A stretch of DNA of 64,000 nt, from the NCBI GenBank assembly GCA_050692555.1, contig JBOGVS010000007.1, positions 1 to 64,000 on the forward strand. The letters run 5' to 3'. This DNA comes from DAITPV01 sp050692555. GTDB taxonomy: Bacteria > Actinomycetota > UBA4738 > CALAEC01. A program made the position numbers and the translations under genes. Below the pieces are notes generated by a model that was given only the letters and a program-made list of their open reading frames with translations, was not told the DNA's origin and ran no database searches. Numbering within the stretch: the stretch's first letter is position 1; each line of letters starts with the position of its first letter. This document shows positions 34,475 to 43,443 of this stretch, piece by piece.

Positions 34475-35749
34475 CTAGGCGGCCTCCACGGTCTGCTCGC
34501 GAGCGGGGCCCACGGAGATCGTCTGGACAGGGATCCCGGCCAGCTCCTCGATCCGTTGCACGTAGGCCCGCGCCGGAAGGGGAAGCTCGCCGGCACTCCG
34601 GGCGCCGACGAGCTCCTCCGGCCATCCCTGGAGCTCCTCGTATACCGGCTCGGCCTTGTGGACGATCGACTGGTGGGGAGGGAAGTCCTCGTACTTCCGG
34701 CCCTCGTAACGGTAGGCCACGCAGATCTTGACGCTGGGAAGGCCCGACAGCACGTCGAGCTTGGTGAGGAAGATCTCGGTGAGGCCGTTCACCCGGGCGG
34801 CGTACCGAAGCAGCACGGCGTCGAACCAGCCACACCGCCGCCGCCTGCCGGTGGTGGTCCCGAACTCCTGCCCGCGCTCCTGCATGCGGTTCCCCGCGTC
34901 GCCGGTGTCCTCCGTGGGGAACGGACCCGAGCCCACCCGAGTCACGTAGGCCTTGGTCACGCCGATGATCCGCTCGGCTTCCTTCGGTCCCAAGCCGGCG
35001 CCGACCAGCGCGCCACCGGCCACCGGGTTCGAAGACGTCACGAACGGGTACGTGCCGTGGTCCAGGTCCAGGAGAGTGCCCTGGGCCCCTTCCAGGAGGA
35101 TGTGCTTCCCCTGGCGCAGCGCTCCGTACAGGACCGACGACGTGTCCGCGATGTGGGAAGCCAGGCGATCCCCGTAGCCCAGGTAGTGGCGAACGATCTC
35201 CTCGTGATCCAGCGGGAGGCGGTTGTAGACCTTGGACAGGATGGCGTTCTTCTCCTTGAGGACGACCTCGAGCTTCTGCCGGAAGATCTTCTCGTCGGTG
35301 AGGTCCTGGACCCGGAGGCCGATCCGGGCGGCCTTGTCCGCGTACGCGGGCCCGATCCCTCGCTTCGTCGTCCCCAGCCTCTGCTTCCCGAGATATCGCT
35401 CGGTGACCCTATCCAGCTCCAGGTGGTACGGCATGATCAGGTGGGCGTTGCTGGACACCAGCAGTCGGGAGGCATCGATCCCCCTGGTCCCCAGCTCGTC
35501 CATCTCCTCCAGGAGGACCCGGGGATCGACCACCACCCCATCGGCGATCACCGGGGTGATGTGCGGATACAGGATCCCCGAAGGGATCAGGTGAAGCTTG
35601 AGGGTGTGGCCCCCGGCCTTGACGGTGTGGCCGGCGTTGTTGCCACCCTGGTACCGGACCACGAAGTCCATGTGGTCGGCCAGCAGGTCGGTGGCCTTGC
35701 CCTTGCCCTCGTCACCCCACTGGGTGCCCACGAGGATGGTGGCCGGCAT
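34475..35749 (-). CDS. purA: Adenylosuccinate synthetase
   Basis: GTP-dependent conversion of IMP plus aspartate to adenylosuccinate. 424 residues with P-loop-like VGTQWGDEGKGK, catalytic His in NNAGHTV, and TTGRRRRCGWFD. First gene of the minus-strand purine operon. Having purA as operon leader, ahead of the IMP pathway genes, is less usual than a separate locus. No purine riboswitch fold was seen in the 64 bases upstream. Confidence 0.96.
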   Translation of the reverse strand: MPATILVGTQWGDEGKGKATDLLADHMDFVVRYQGGNNAGHTVKAGGHTLKLHLIPSGILYPHITPVIADGVVVDPRVLLEEMDELGTRGIDASRLLVSSNAHLIMPYHLELDRVTERYLGKQRLGTTKRGIGPAYADKAARIGLRVQDLTDEKIFRQKLEVVLKEKNAILSKVYNRLPLDHEEIVRHYLGYGDRLASHIADTSSVLYGALRQGKHILLEGAQGTLLDLDHGTYPFVTSSNPVAGGALVGAGLGPKEAERIIGVTKAYVTRVGSGPFPTEDTGDAGNRMQERGQEFGTTTGRRRRCGWFDAVLLRYAARVNGLTEIFLTKLDVLSGLPSVKICVAYRYEGRKYEDFPPHQSIVHKAEPVYEELQGWPEELVGARSAGELPLPARAYVQRIEELAGIPVQTISVGPAREQTVEAA

Positions 35750-35771
35750 CGTTCCCTAGCGTAGCGTGACG

Positions 35772-35795
35772 GCGGGGGCCCCGAGGGGCCCCCGC
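35772..35795 (-). terminator. Stem-loop between dodecin gene and purA
   Basis: GCGGGGGCCC and GGGCCCCCGC pair around CGAG, a 10-base GC-only stem. It lies 18 bases after the dodecin stop on the minus strand, so it may end that transcript or attenuate entry into purA. No T-tract. Confidence 0.5.
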
Positions 35796-35813
35796 GAACG
35801 ATCGTGAGCGCGG

Positions 35814-36017
35814 CTAGCGCTCGATCCTGAACTTGATCCGGACGTGGGTGTGGTACTCCTTGATCTCGCTCCCGTCCACTACGGCCGAGGTCTCCAGCAC
35901 GTCCATCCCCTCGATCCCGCGGAGGGTCTTGGCCGCGTCGGAGAGCGCCTGTGAAGCTGCGTCCCGCCAGGACTCCGAGGACACCCCCACGAGGTCGATT
36001 GTCTTGATGACCGCCAC
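35814..36017 (-). CDS. Dodecin (flavin-binding)
   Basis: 67 residues, the family length. VIKTIDLVGVSSESWRDAASQAL includes the tryptophan that sandwiches the flavin, and VDGSEIKEYHTHVRIKFRIE is the last strand pair (read in parts). Dodecins are dodecameric flavin stores. GTG at 36017 follows GGAGGGTGAGC. Confidence 0.92.
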   Translation of the reverse strand: MAVIKTIDLVGVSSESWRDAASQALSDAAKTLRGIEGMDVLETSAVVDGSEIKEYHTHVRIKFRIER

Positions 36018-36107
36018 GCTCACCCTCCTCTCGCTCTCGGCGGGCCCGTCCGGGCCCGGCGGCATTCTACGGACCGGCTCGCCGACCGGCCAACCGGTGG
36101 CTGGCGG

Positions 36108-37010
36108 TCAGGAGTTGTACACGTCGATCATCCGCCGGTAGTTGGCGGAGATCCGCTCCGTGGCGTCCTCCCGGGCGGTGGCTTCGGCGAGGTACTCCTT
36201 GAGCGGGTCCCACCAGATCGTCCGGCCGATGGCGAACCCGATGTACCCGGGCACCCCGGATCCCTGCTTCAGCCAGTGCTCCACCGCGGCGTCGTCGGCG
36301 CCCCGGCCCAGGACCACGCAGGCCACCTCGTCCCTGCCGTTCGAGCGGACCAGCTCCGCCACAGCCCGGCAGTCCTCCCGGCGGTCCAGCCCCTCGATCT
36401 TCCACACGTCCGGCTCGACGCCCGCGGCCTGGAGGTCTCGGATCGACTGGCGCATCAGCTCGGGACGGAGCTCCTTGTCGTACCGGTCGGTGTCGCCACC
36501 CACGGAGGCCAGCTGGGACTCCTCCGCCGGCACCAGCAGCTCGAACAGAAACCTCCGGTCACGCTCGTGCAGCCAGTCCGAGAGTCGCCGGAGCCGGGCC
36601 GACTGGCGGGCGTTCATCTCCCGGTCGCCCTCCGGGTTGTACCGGACCAGCACCTTGCTGAACGTGGGATCGAACTCCTCGATGTGGGCCCCGAAGTCCT
36701 CGCCGTACTCGAAGTCGAATTCGTCCTGGCCGCTCTTCTCCACCGGCATGGCCAGGACGACGCCCTCCTTCTTCCCCCGGCGGGCCAGGTCGGCGCCGAA
36801 CTGCTCATCGACGAGCATCCCGGCGGCCTCCTTCTGAGCTCCCTCCTCCAGGGCCCTGAGGAACCCCTCGAAGATGACCGCCTTGGCGTCGGAGATCCGC
36901 TCGGCGTCTTCGGGAGTCGGCGGGCCCTCGATCCCCAGCATCTTCTTCTGGAACGAGCCGCGATGGTCGAACGCCAGGATGTACAGGGACTTGGTGTATC
37001 CGAGCGTCAT
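36108..37010 (-). CDS. DUF2090-domain, aldolase-like protein
   Basis: 300 residues. YTKSLYILAFDHRGSFQKKML at the N-terminus and VWKIEGLDRREDC, CVVLGRGADD and FAIGRTIWWDPL match the DUF2090 domain, a TIM barrel found alone or fused to IolC kinases and related to 2-deoxy-5-keto-gluconate-6-phosphate aldolase. The lysine in VWKIEG is a plausible Schiff-base residue. ATG follows GGAGGTG. No inositol genes are near; the substrate is open. Confidence 0.8.
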   Translation of the reverse strand: MTLGYTKSLYILAFDHRGSFQKKMLGIEGPPTPEDAERISDAKAVIFEGFLRALEEGAQKEAAGMLVDEQFGADLARRGKKEGVVLAMPVEKSGQDEFDFEYGEDFGAHIEEFDPTFSKVLVRYNPEGDREMNARQSARLRRLSDWLHERDRRFLFELLVPAEESQLASVGGDTDRYDKELRPELMRQSIRDLQAAGVEPDVWKIEGLDRREDCRAVAELVRSNGRDEVACVVLGRGADDAAVEHWLKQGSGVPGYIGFAIGRTIWWDPLKEYLAEATAREDATERISANYRRMIDVYNS

Positions 37011-37060
37011 CGGTCGAACACCTCCTGGTTCGGGTAACCCGGACATTCTGTCAGACCGGT

Positions 37061-38461
37061 TCAGGACCGGCCAACGGCGGCCTCCACCTGCGCCGGCCAC
37101 GAGGAGTTGTGCACCGCCCGGCCCAGGAACGCCTTCCGGGCCCACCGAAGATGGTCCAGCTTGCGGAGGGCCACCCGGTACCTGCCGAAGGGGCCCTGCT
37201 GGATCTGTTCCTCCGGCAGGTAGATGGGCTCCCGGCGGAAGTTCAACTGGAGGAGCGCCCGATTCAGCCGGGCGATCGACCGTCCCACCTCCTCTGCGAG
37301 GGCCTCTCCGGACAGGGACGCGAACCGGTCCGGCTCCATGAGCCGGAACAGGTAGGTGGCGTGGCCGGAACCGGAGGCCACCTCCTGGGCCACCGCGTTC
37401 ACCGGTCGGTCCTCGGAAGCCAGGGGACAGAAGTACCACAGGTCGGTCGACGCCTCCCCGGGCTCCGGAGCCTCTTCTTCCACGGTCGCCTCGCCCGATG
37501 GAGCTCCGGCCCCAGTTACGCTGGATGCGGCCCCGACACGCCGCGACACGCCTTGCTCGCGCCGCTCCGAGCGGCTCTGGCGATCGGTGGCCGAGCCGGC
37601 CTGGAGATCCGGGCCCTCCCACGCAGCCGCGGCGGGCCGATCCTCCTTCTCGGTCAGGACGGCCTTGACCCCGAACGCCGCCCACCCCGGCGGCGTCATG
37701 GCCCTGAGCCGCTCGTAGGAGGCCCGGAGCTGGTCGGTGGCCGAAGCGGCCTCCTCCAGCCGGGGCCACACCGTCGGATCGACCGCGTCGATGTCCCGTT
37801 GCTGCGCTGCGCGACCGTCGCGGAGGAGGGTGGCCAGGCGGGACAGGGACGCCGGCTCGATCCCCGGCAGCAGGCCGGCCAGGGTGGCCGAGGTCCGGCG
37901 GGCCAGGTCGTCGAGCAGGCGACGAAGCTCGCCCCGGAACTCCTCGGAGCGCTTGGCCAGGTGACCGAACACTAGGGTCCGGCCGTCGTCGGTGACCACC
38001 CGGACCTGGTACAGCTCCTCGTCCCAGTCCACCCGTTCCACGAACGAGAACGGCACGCCGAACATGGTCCCCCGCTCGGGGATCACCACCAGGAGGTCCT
38101 CGTAGACCCGGACCTCCACCGGGACGGGTGTGGGGCTCCCCAACAGCTTCCCGGGGAAGGTATCCTGTAGGTTCACCCCCCGGAGCAGCAGGTCACGCTC
38201 CAACACCTCGTGGCGACGGGCCCGCAGGTCGGCCAGCAGCTGACCGTAGGCCTTACCGAGCATCGTGAGCTCGTAGCGGGTCCCGGTGTGGTCTTCGAGG
38301 CGAAGGACGTAGTCGTCGTCGTGGACGTCCTCGAGGTCCACCAGGGGGACGTGGACCGGGTCGCCGTGTTCGGGGACGACCTGGATGGCGTCCTCGGTCA
38401 GCTCGATGTCGGCCGCGCCGGGCGCGCCGTCGCCGACGCGGGCCTGTCCGGCGTACCCCAA
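37061..38461 (-). CDS. Hypothetical protein, 466 aa, partner of the zinc-ribbon protein
   Basis: I cannot name a family. Residues about 15-185 form two successive beta-rich segments (IQVVPEHGDPVHVPLVDLED, FGVPFSFVERVDW) that look PH-like. The middle (about 185-330) is helical then low complexity. The C-terminal 140 residues (DLWYFCPLASEDRPVNAVAQ, YLFRLMEPDRF, FLGRAVHNSSW) are well conserved in style. No signal peptide or membrane segment. Its TTG start lies just after the zinc-ribbon gene's TAG; the exact start is uncertain. The pair is probably functionally linked. Confidence 0.6.
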   Translation of the reverse strand: MGYAGQARVGDGAPGAADIELTEDAIQVVPEHGDPVHVPLVDLEDVHDDDYVLRLEDHTGTRYELTMLGKAYGQLLADLRARRHEVLERDLLLRGVNLQDTFPGKLLGSPTPVPVEVRVYEDLLVVIPERGTMFGVPFSFVERVDWDEELYQVRVVTDDGRTLVFGHLAKRSEEFRGELRRLLDDLARRTSATLAGLLPGIEPASLSRLATLLRDGRAAQQRDIDAVDPTVWPRLEEAASATDQLRASYERLRAMTPPGWAAFGVKAVLTEKEDRPAAAAWEGPDLQAGSATDRQSRSERREQGVSRRVGAASSVTGAGAPSGEATVEEEAPEPGEASTDLWYFCPLASEDRPVNAVAQEVASGSGHATYLFRLMEPDRFASLSGEALAEEVGRSIARLNRALLQLNFRREPIYLPEEQIQQGPFGRYRVALRKLDHLRWARKAFLGRAVHNSSWPAQVEAAVGRS

Positions 38462-38462
38462 C

Positions 38463-39098
38463 CTACAGCTGGTTCCCGCACTCGGGGCAGAACTTCGTGC
38501 CCCGGGGTGACTCGGTCCCGCACTTCGCGCACGCCACGGGCATCGTCAGCGGCTTGCCGCACTCGGGACAGAACTTCCCGGAGTGCTCGGCCTCCGCTCC
38601 GCAGTGCGGACAGAGGGCCACCTGCCTCCGCTCGACGTTGACATCCTTGGTCCAGTCGACCTCCTGGACCTTCTCCTGGACCTGGCCCAGCTGAGCCTGA
38701 GATTGCATCGTAGCGATCTCCTGCTCGAGCTTGGGAGCGTCGTTGACGCACAGGCCGTACTCCTCGTTCCAGCAGATCTCGTTGCACACCCACTGGCCGC
38801 AGCGGTGGCACTGCTTGAAGTACGGCGCCATCTCCTCCACGGCCTTCTTGAGGGCCTTGTCCTTGGCCTGGGACTCGGTGAGGTCCTTGGCCTCCTGGCC
38901 GGCGTAGCCGACGTTCCCCAGCGCTCCCCCCAGCAGGCCGCCGAGTCCTCGGGCCACCTTGGTGCCCACCCCCAGGGCGGAGGCCTGGAACCCGGACTTG
39001 TAGCCGTTGCCGCAACGCTCACAGAAGAACTCGAACTGGTAGCCGGCCTCCGTCGAGTGATCGGTGTAGTTGTCTGAGAATGGGACGATCCCTGCCAT
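38463..39098 (-). CDS. Multi-zinc-ribbon protein (211 aa)
   Basis: Cysteine motifs in order: FFCERCGNGY, a Gly-rich helical insert, CHRCGQWVCNEICW with a following C, CPHCGAEAEHSGKFCPECG and CAKCGTESPRGTKFCPECG. The last two form a double zinc ribbon. ATG at 39098 after GGAGGAACC. No catalytic domain is visible, so it probably mediates protein or nucleic-acid contacts for the uncharacterised neighbour. Confidence 0.75.
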   Translation of the reverse strand: MAGIVPFSDNYTDHSTEAGYQFEFFCERCGNGYKSGFQASALGVGTKVARGLGGLLGGALGNVGYAGQEAKDLTESQAKDKALKKAVEEMAPYFKQCHRCGQWVCNEICWNEEYGLCVNDAPKLEQEIATMQSQAQLGQVQEKVQEVDWTKDVNVERRQVALCPHCGAEAEHSGKFCPECGKPLTMPVACAKCGTESPRGTKFCPECGNQL

Positions 39099-39179
39099 CG
39101 AGGTTCCTCCTTGTCGGGCTCCCCTGTTTATACCGCCCCAGGGACTCCGGTAGGAATAGCCCAAATGGGCCATCCCGCC

Positions 39180-39464
39180 CTAGTCCGAGGAACCCCCGGA
39201 TCGGGAGGCCAGGTACGCCTCCATGGCTTCCTCGGCCCGGTCGCTGTCGTCCTGGCTGAGCATCTTCAAGAGGCCCGCCACCACCAGGACCATCAGGACG
39301 GCCATGAGGCCGGCCACCACCCCCACCCGGATGGCCAGGGTTCGGGAGAGCTCGTAGCACCGGAGCCCCTCCTCGCCGGCCCCGCAGATCGACGCCCCGG
39401 TGATGGAGGCCGCCACTCCGACCGCCAGCCCGACCACCAGGCCGGCGCCCAGGAGGAGCCACAC
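39180..39464 (-). CDS. Small membrane protein (94 aa)
   Basis: Two hydrophobic segments, WLLLGAGLVVGLAVGVAASI and VGVVAGLMAVLMVLVVAGLL, flank a short loop with two Cys (SICGAGEEGLRCYE); the acidic tail would be cytoplasmic. A GGAGGT lies about 30 bases before the GTG chosen, so the true start may be upstream at a non-standard codon. Unknown function. Confidence 0.5.
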   Translation of the reverse strand: MWLLLGAGLVVGLAVGVAASITGASICGAGEEGLRCYELSRTLAIRVGVVAGLMAVLMVLVVAGLLKMLSQDDSDRAEEAMEAYLASRSGGSSD

Positions 39465-39503
39465 CAGCCGTGCCTTGCGCGTCCTCGCCGTGACCTGGAC
39501 CTC

Positions 39504-40154
39504 CTATGAGGGGAACGGAACCTCGGGCGTCAGCAGCTCGACCCGCACGGGCTGGGCCGCCTTCCGGAAGACCGCACCATCGGAGCTGGGAGCGGTTCCC
39601 GGGAAGAACCCGCCGTAGTGCATGGGGACGGCGATCTGGGGCGACATGGCCTTGGCCAGGCCGGCCGCCTCTTCCGCGTCCATGGTGAACCCGGCCCCTC
39701 CGATCGGCAGGAGCGCCACGTCGGCTGCCAGCTGTTCCAGCTCGGGCAGGTGGTCGGTGTCGCCGGCGTGGTAATAGGAGCGGCCTTCCAGCTCGAGCAC
39801 GAAACCGACCCAGTTGTTCCGCTTGGGATGGTTCTCCTGGCGGCCCTCAACGATGTTGTACGCGGGGACCACCTGGGCCTTGACTCCAGCGACATCCACG
39901 CTGTCCCCGGGCTTCACTGCCTTCACGTCACCGGACAGCTCCTTGGCGACGTCACCGGGTGCCACGAACACCGTCCCGTCCTTCCGGACCTTCTCGAGGT
40001 CCGCCTTGGAGTAATGGTCGTCGTGGGCATGGGTGATGAACACCACGTCGGCGGGCTGTGGGTCGGTGACGTCCCAGGGGTCGATGTACAGGGTCAGGCC
40101 ATCTCCCGACCATCGGTAGCCGGACTGCTTGTACCAGGTGAACCGCTCGAGCAT
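39504..40154 (-). CDS. Metallo-beta-lactamase-fold hydrolase (UPF0173/UlaG-like)
   Basis: 216 residues with the di-metal motif THAHDDHYS, a downstream YHAGDTDHLPEL and VPMHYGGFFPG. These define the YtkL/UlaG-like subgroup of metal-dependent hydrolases, cytosolic and broadly distributed with poorly known substrates. N-terminal FTWYKQSGYRWS and IDPWDV are conserved in that subgroup. Confidence 0.88.
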   Translation of the reverse strand: MLERFTWYKQSGYRWSGDGLTLYIDPWDVTDPQPADVVFITHAHDDHYSKADLEKVRKDGTVFVAPGDVAKELSGDVKAVKPGDSVDVAGVKAQVVPAYNIVEGRQENHPKRNNWVGFVLELEGRSYYHAGDTDHLPELEQLAADVALLPIGGAGFTMDAEEAAGLAKAMSPQIAVPMHYGGFFPGTAPSSDGAVFRKAAQPVRVELLTPEVPFPS

Positions 40155-40210
40155 TCCCCCACCTCCTGTCCGGACAGCCTACCGGACGGCCCCTGATAGC
40201 CTCGGGGCCC

Positions 40211-41506
40211 ATGGAGGAGACCCCGCTCCATCCTCCGCCGCCGGAGCGCGGCGGCTTCCGCGCCGCGCTGGGTCTCCTGGTTCGAAACCACAGCTTCGGT
40301 CGCCTGTATGCGGCGCAGCTGATCTCGTACATCGGCGACTGGTTCCTCCTGGTGGCCCTGTTCGGCCTGGTGAACGATCTCACCGCGTCTCCGGCGATGG
40401 TCACGCTGGTCCTGGTGGTGCAGATGCTGTCGATCGCGGTGTTCTCGCCGCTCGGCGGGCACCTGGCGGACCGGTTCGACCGGCAGCGGCTGATGATCGG
40501 CTCCGACGTGGCCCGGATGGTCCTGGCCCTCGGGTACCTCCTCATCGACGAGCCCGGGGAGGTCTGGCTGGCGTACCTGCTCACCGCGGGGATCGGCGCC
40601 CTGACGGCGCTGTTCTCCCCGACCTCGACCGCAGCGATCCCCAACCTGGTCGCCCCCGGAGACCTGGCAACCGCAAACGCGCTGTCGGGCTCGGCGTGGG
40701 GCTCGATGCTCGCGGTCGGAGGAGCGCTGGGCGGCCTGGTGGCCGCGGTATGGGGCCGGGAAGCAGCCTTCCTCGGCGACGCCCTGTCCTTCGCCGTCTC
40801 GGCGGCCCTGCTCGTGGGGATCAAAGGATCGTTCTCCGAGCCTCGAGCGGAAGAGCACCCCGGTTTGGTCGAGGCCGTGGTGGAGACGGTCAGGTACGCC
40901 CGCCAAGACCACCGCGTGTTGGCCCTGCTCTCGGTGAAGGGAGGGTTCGGGCTCGCCGGCGGGGTGATGGGCCTGCTTCCGCTCCTGGCCCTCACCGTCT
41001 ACCAAGCCGGGGACACGGGAACCGGGATTCTCCTGGCCACCAGAGGCCTGGGGGCGGTGATCGGTCCATTCATCGCCCGTCGATTCGCGGACGACCTCCG
41101 CGGGGTGTTCGTGGCCATCGGGGTGGCGTTCGCGGTCTACGGGGCCGGCTACGGGACCGTCGCCATGGTCGGGAGTCTGGGAGCCGCGGCGGTGTTCGTG
41201 CTGGTGGCCCATCTGGGCGGCGGAGCGCAGTGGATGCTGTCGACGTTCGCGCTGCAGCGGATCGTCCCGGACCGGATCCGGGGGCGGGTGTTCGCCTTCG
41301 ACTTCGGCCTGGTGACGTTGTCGCTGTCCTGCTCGATCCTGCTGGCGGGATGGGCTGCCGAGCACTTCCCCGTCCAGGTGGTCGTGGCCATCCTGGCCGC
41401 GGTGGCGGTCGCCTACGCCGTGGTGTGGTCCCTGCTGACCACGCCGGTCCGCCGGCGGGCCCACCACCCTGGCGTGCGCGCTAGGGTGGATGAGGAGGGC
41501 GTGTGA
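40211..41506 (+). CDS. MFS transporter, EntS/MFS_3-like exporter
   Basis: 431 residues with about 12 hydrophobic helices. The loop motif GGHLADRFDRQRLMIGSD is the MFS motif A region, and the N-terminal FGRLYAAQLISYIGDWF fits the MFS_3/EntS group of exporters. Substrate unknown. The stop overlaps the following lipoprotein start (GTGTGA/GTGA). Confidence 0.85.
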   Translation: MEETPLHPPPPERGGFRAALGLLVRNHSFGRLYAAQLISYIGDWFLLVALFGLVNDLTASPAMVTLVLVVQMLSIAVFSPLGGHLADRFDRQRLMIGSDVARMVLALGYLLIDEPGEVWLAYLLTAGIGALTALFSPTSTAAIPNLVAPGDLATANALSGSAWGSMLAVGGALGGLVAAVWGREAAFLGDALSFAVSAALLVGIKGSFSEPRAEEHPGLVEAVVETVRYARQDHRVLALLSVKGGFGLAGGVMGLLPLLALTVYQAGDTGTGILLATRGLGAVIGPFIARRFADDLRGVFVAIGVAFAVYGAGYGTVAMVGSLGAAAVFVLVAHLGGGAQWMLSTFALQRIVPDRIRGRVFAFDFGLVTLSLSCSILLAGWAAEHFPVQVVVAILAAVAVAYAVVWSLLTTPVRRRAHHPGVRARVDEEGV

Positions 41507-42054
41507 GGGGTTGGTGGTTCAGTCCGGCAGTGGCCAGCCTGGCCTTGGCCGCCTGCGCCGAGATGCCGGCGACGTCGCAGATCCCTATTCGTCCCGAGAC
41601 CCCTGTCCAGATCCGTCCCGACGCCCCTGTCCACATCTCCCCCAGCGATCCCCCCCGGGCCCGGGCCCGGGAGCTGGCCTCCTTCATCGAGCGCACGTAC
41701 GTACGGGTCCAGGTGTGGGGTGTCCACGTCGGAGAGGACATCGTCTCCTACGCGGTACGGATGCGCCTCGATCCCCGCAGCGAGCACCCGGACTTCGAGG
41801 ATTGGTTCGCCCATGTTCGATCGGCCGCCCGGGACCAACGGCAGGCCACAGTCCATCTCCTCAAGCTCACGGTGCGCCAGGTCCCCGAGGCCCGGCTGGT
41901 GTCGGTGTTCCAGGACACCTTCCTGCAGCCGCTCTGGAGCCGCCGGCAGATCGTGGCCATGGACGAGCCCGCGAGCTATCGCGAGTTCGAGCCGTTCCAG
42001 GATCTGGTGACCTCGGCCGAGATCCTTTCCGGCGCGACCCCGTCGAGCGGCTAG
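41503..42054 (+). CDS. Putative lipoprotein (183 aa)
   Basis: GTG start overlapping the MFS gene by 4 bases. AVASLALAAC is a signal with lipobox LAAC. Next comes a short internal repeat, IPIRPETPVQIRPDAPVHISP-like (three RP/SP units in part), then a 140-residue region with RTYVRVQVWGVHVGEDIVSY and VRQVPEARLVSVFQD that I cannot assign. Likely surface-anchored and co-expressed with the transporter. Ends 4 bases into the convergent lemA. Confidence 0.55.
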   Translation: MRGWWFSPAVASLALAACAEMPATSQIPIRPETPVQIRPDAPVHISPSDPPRARARELASFIERTYVRVQVWGVHVGEDIVSYAVRMRLDPRSEHPDFEDWFAHVRSAARDQRQATVHLLKLTVRQVPEARLVSVFQDTFLQPLWSRRQIVAMDEPASYREFEPFQDLVTSAEILSGATPSSG

Positions 42055-42668
42055 GCGGAGGGCGGGGCCTCTTCCCCGGCAGGCGTCTGCGGCGGACCGG
42101 CGGTGCCGAAGTCCACCTGTGGAGCCCGCTCGACCGTGGGTCGCTCCCCCTCCTCGATCTCGAAGAACTCTTCCTCCTTGAAGCCGAACATCGAGGCGAT
42201 GATGTTCGATGGGACCGACTGCACCCGCTCGTTGTACTCGCGAACGTTGGCGTTGTAGAAGCGGCGCGAGGTCTGGATCCGGTCCTCGGTGTTGGCCAGC
42301 TCGCCCTGGAGGGCCTGGAAATTGTCGCTGGCTCGCAGCTGCGGGTAGTTCTCCGCAACCGCGAACAGCTGGCGGAGTGCGGAGGTCAGGACGTTCTCCG
42401 CCTGGGCCTGCTGGGCCGGGCCCTGGGCCTGGATGGCGGCATTCCGCGCCGCGGTGACCCGCTCGAACGTCTCCCGCTCGTGCGAGGCGTATCCCTTGAC
42501 CGTCTCCACCAGGTTGGGGATCAGGTCGTACCGGCGGCGCAGCTCGGTGTCGATGTTGGCGAAGGCGTCCCGGATCTGCTGGCGCTGGGACACGAACCGG
42601 TTGTAGGCGACCACTCCGAAGAGCAGCAGAAGGACGATGATCCCCAGGACGATCAACAGTGCGATCAC
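42051..42668 (-). CDS. lemA: LemA family protein
   Basis: 205 residues: one N-terminal transmembrane helix (ALLIVLGIIVLLLLFGVVAY) and the coiled-coil LemA domain with RYDLIPNLVETVKGYASHE, NYPQLRASDNF and NTEDRIQTSRRFYNANVREYN (in parts). The acidic Pro-rich tail is variable. Usual partners (TPM-domain or M48 protease) are not adjacent. Function in the family is poorly defined; envelope-associated. Confidence 0.9.
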   Translation of the reverse strand: MIALLIVLGIIVLLLLFGVVAYNRFVSQRQQIRDAFANIDTELRRRYDLIPNLVETVKGYASHERETFERVTAARNAAIQAQGPAQQAQAENVLTSALRQLFAVAENYPQLRASDNFQALQGELANTEDRIQTSRRFYNANVREYNERVQSVPSNIIASMFGFKEEEFFEIEEGERPTVERAPQVDFGTAGPPQTPAGEEAPPSA

Positions 42669-42735
42669 GAGACGCTCCTTCCAGGTGAGGCAGCCAGTAT
42701 CCTCCGGGACCCCGCCCGGTTTGTAAAGCGGCCGG

Positions 42736-43416
42736 TCAGCCCACCGGGTACAGGTTGAGGGCCACCCTCGGGATCCGCTGGCGGAACATCTCCAGGGTCC
42801 CCAGGATCGGCAGGAGCTTGTGGGGGTGGACCTGGGAACGGTAGGCCAGCACCCGGTTCCCCAGTACCTCGAATGCCAGGCCCTGATCGAAGCCGACCAG
42901 CCAGTCGATCATCCGGGCGTCGAGCAACGTGTAGGCGAACCGCCGGTCGGCAGCCCTCACGTTGTAACGGCGGTTGAACTCTGGAGACTCGAGCTCGATG
43001 TCTTCGAGTCCCAGGCGATCCGCCAGCGTGCTCAGCAGCCCCTCCCGGTTCACCTCGAGATGGGGAAAGCTCGCCGAGACCTCGACCGTGGCGCACGAGA
43101 ACCGCCGGAAGCTGCGCGAGCGCTGCCCCCGGGAACTCGAATGCTCCGTGTAGTACCAGTAGTCGAATGCGGTGATGGGGACACCCCGCCACTCCCCCCA
43201 CATCACGTTCTCCGCCCCCCGGCCGTCGCCCCGGGTGAACAGCCGGAACGGCCAGGCCGTCAGGTCGAAGGGGTCCTGAGGCGAATACTGGAAGCCGTGG
43301 GCGGCGGCGAGGGTGACGTACGCCGCTCGCCGTCTGGTCTTGAGGTACCAGCCCAGGACCAGGGTCACCACGATGGCGGCGATCGCGCCCACGAAGATGA
43401 GGATCTCCATCCTCAT
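42736..43416 (-). CDS. DUF3137-like single-pass membrane protein (226 aa)
   Basis: One N-terminal transmembrane helix (ILIFVGAIAAIVVTLVLGWYL) followed by a soluble region: AAAHGFQYSPQDPFDL, VMWGEWRGVPITAFDYWYY and EFNRRYNVRAADRRFAYTLLDARM (in parts). The FNRRF.V...D...A..L pattern is common in DUF3137 and related proteins that accompany LemA. Adjacent to lemA on the same strand, so likely a functional pair. Confidence 0.6.
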   Translation of the reverse strand: MRMEILIFVGAIAAIVVTLVLGWYLKTRRRAAYVTLAAAHGFQYSPQDPFDLTAWPFRLFTRGDGRGAENVMWGEWRGVPITAFDYWYYTEHSSSRGQRSRSFRRFSCATVEVSASFPHLEVNREGLLSTLADRLGLEDIELESPEFNRRYNVRAADRRFAYTLLDARMIDWLVGFDQGLAFEVLGNRVLAYRSQVHPHKLLPILGTLEMFRQRIPRVALNLYPVG

Positions 43417-43443
43417 GGGTATCGGAAGGTCCCGGGCCGGTGT

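Noticed and set aside
33236..35764. An 842-codon open frame on the plus strand across purD and purA
   Set aside because: It is the mirror of two well-identified genes in a high-GC region; composition is His/Arg/Gly/Pro-rich and no domain is present.
35750..35813. Purine riboswitch upstream of purA
   Set aside because: The gap contains only a GC-rich terminator-like stem; there is no three-way junction or conserved loop sequence.
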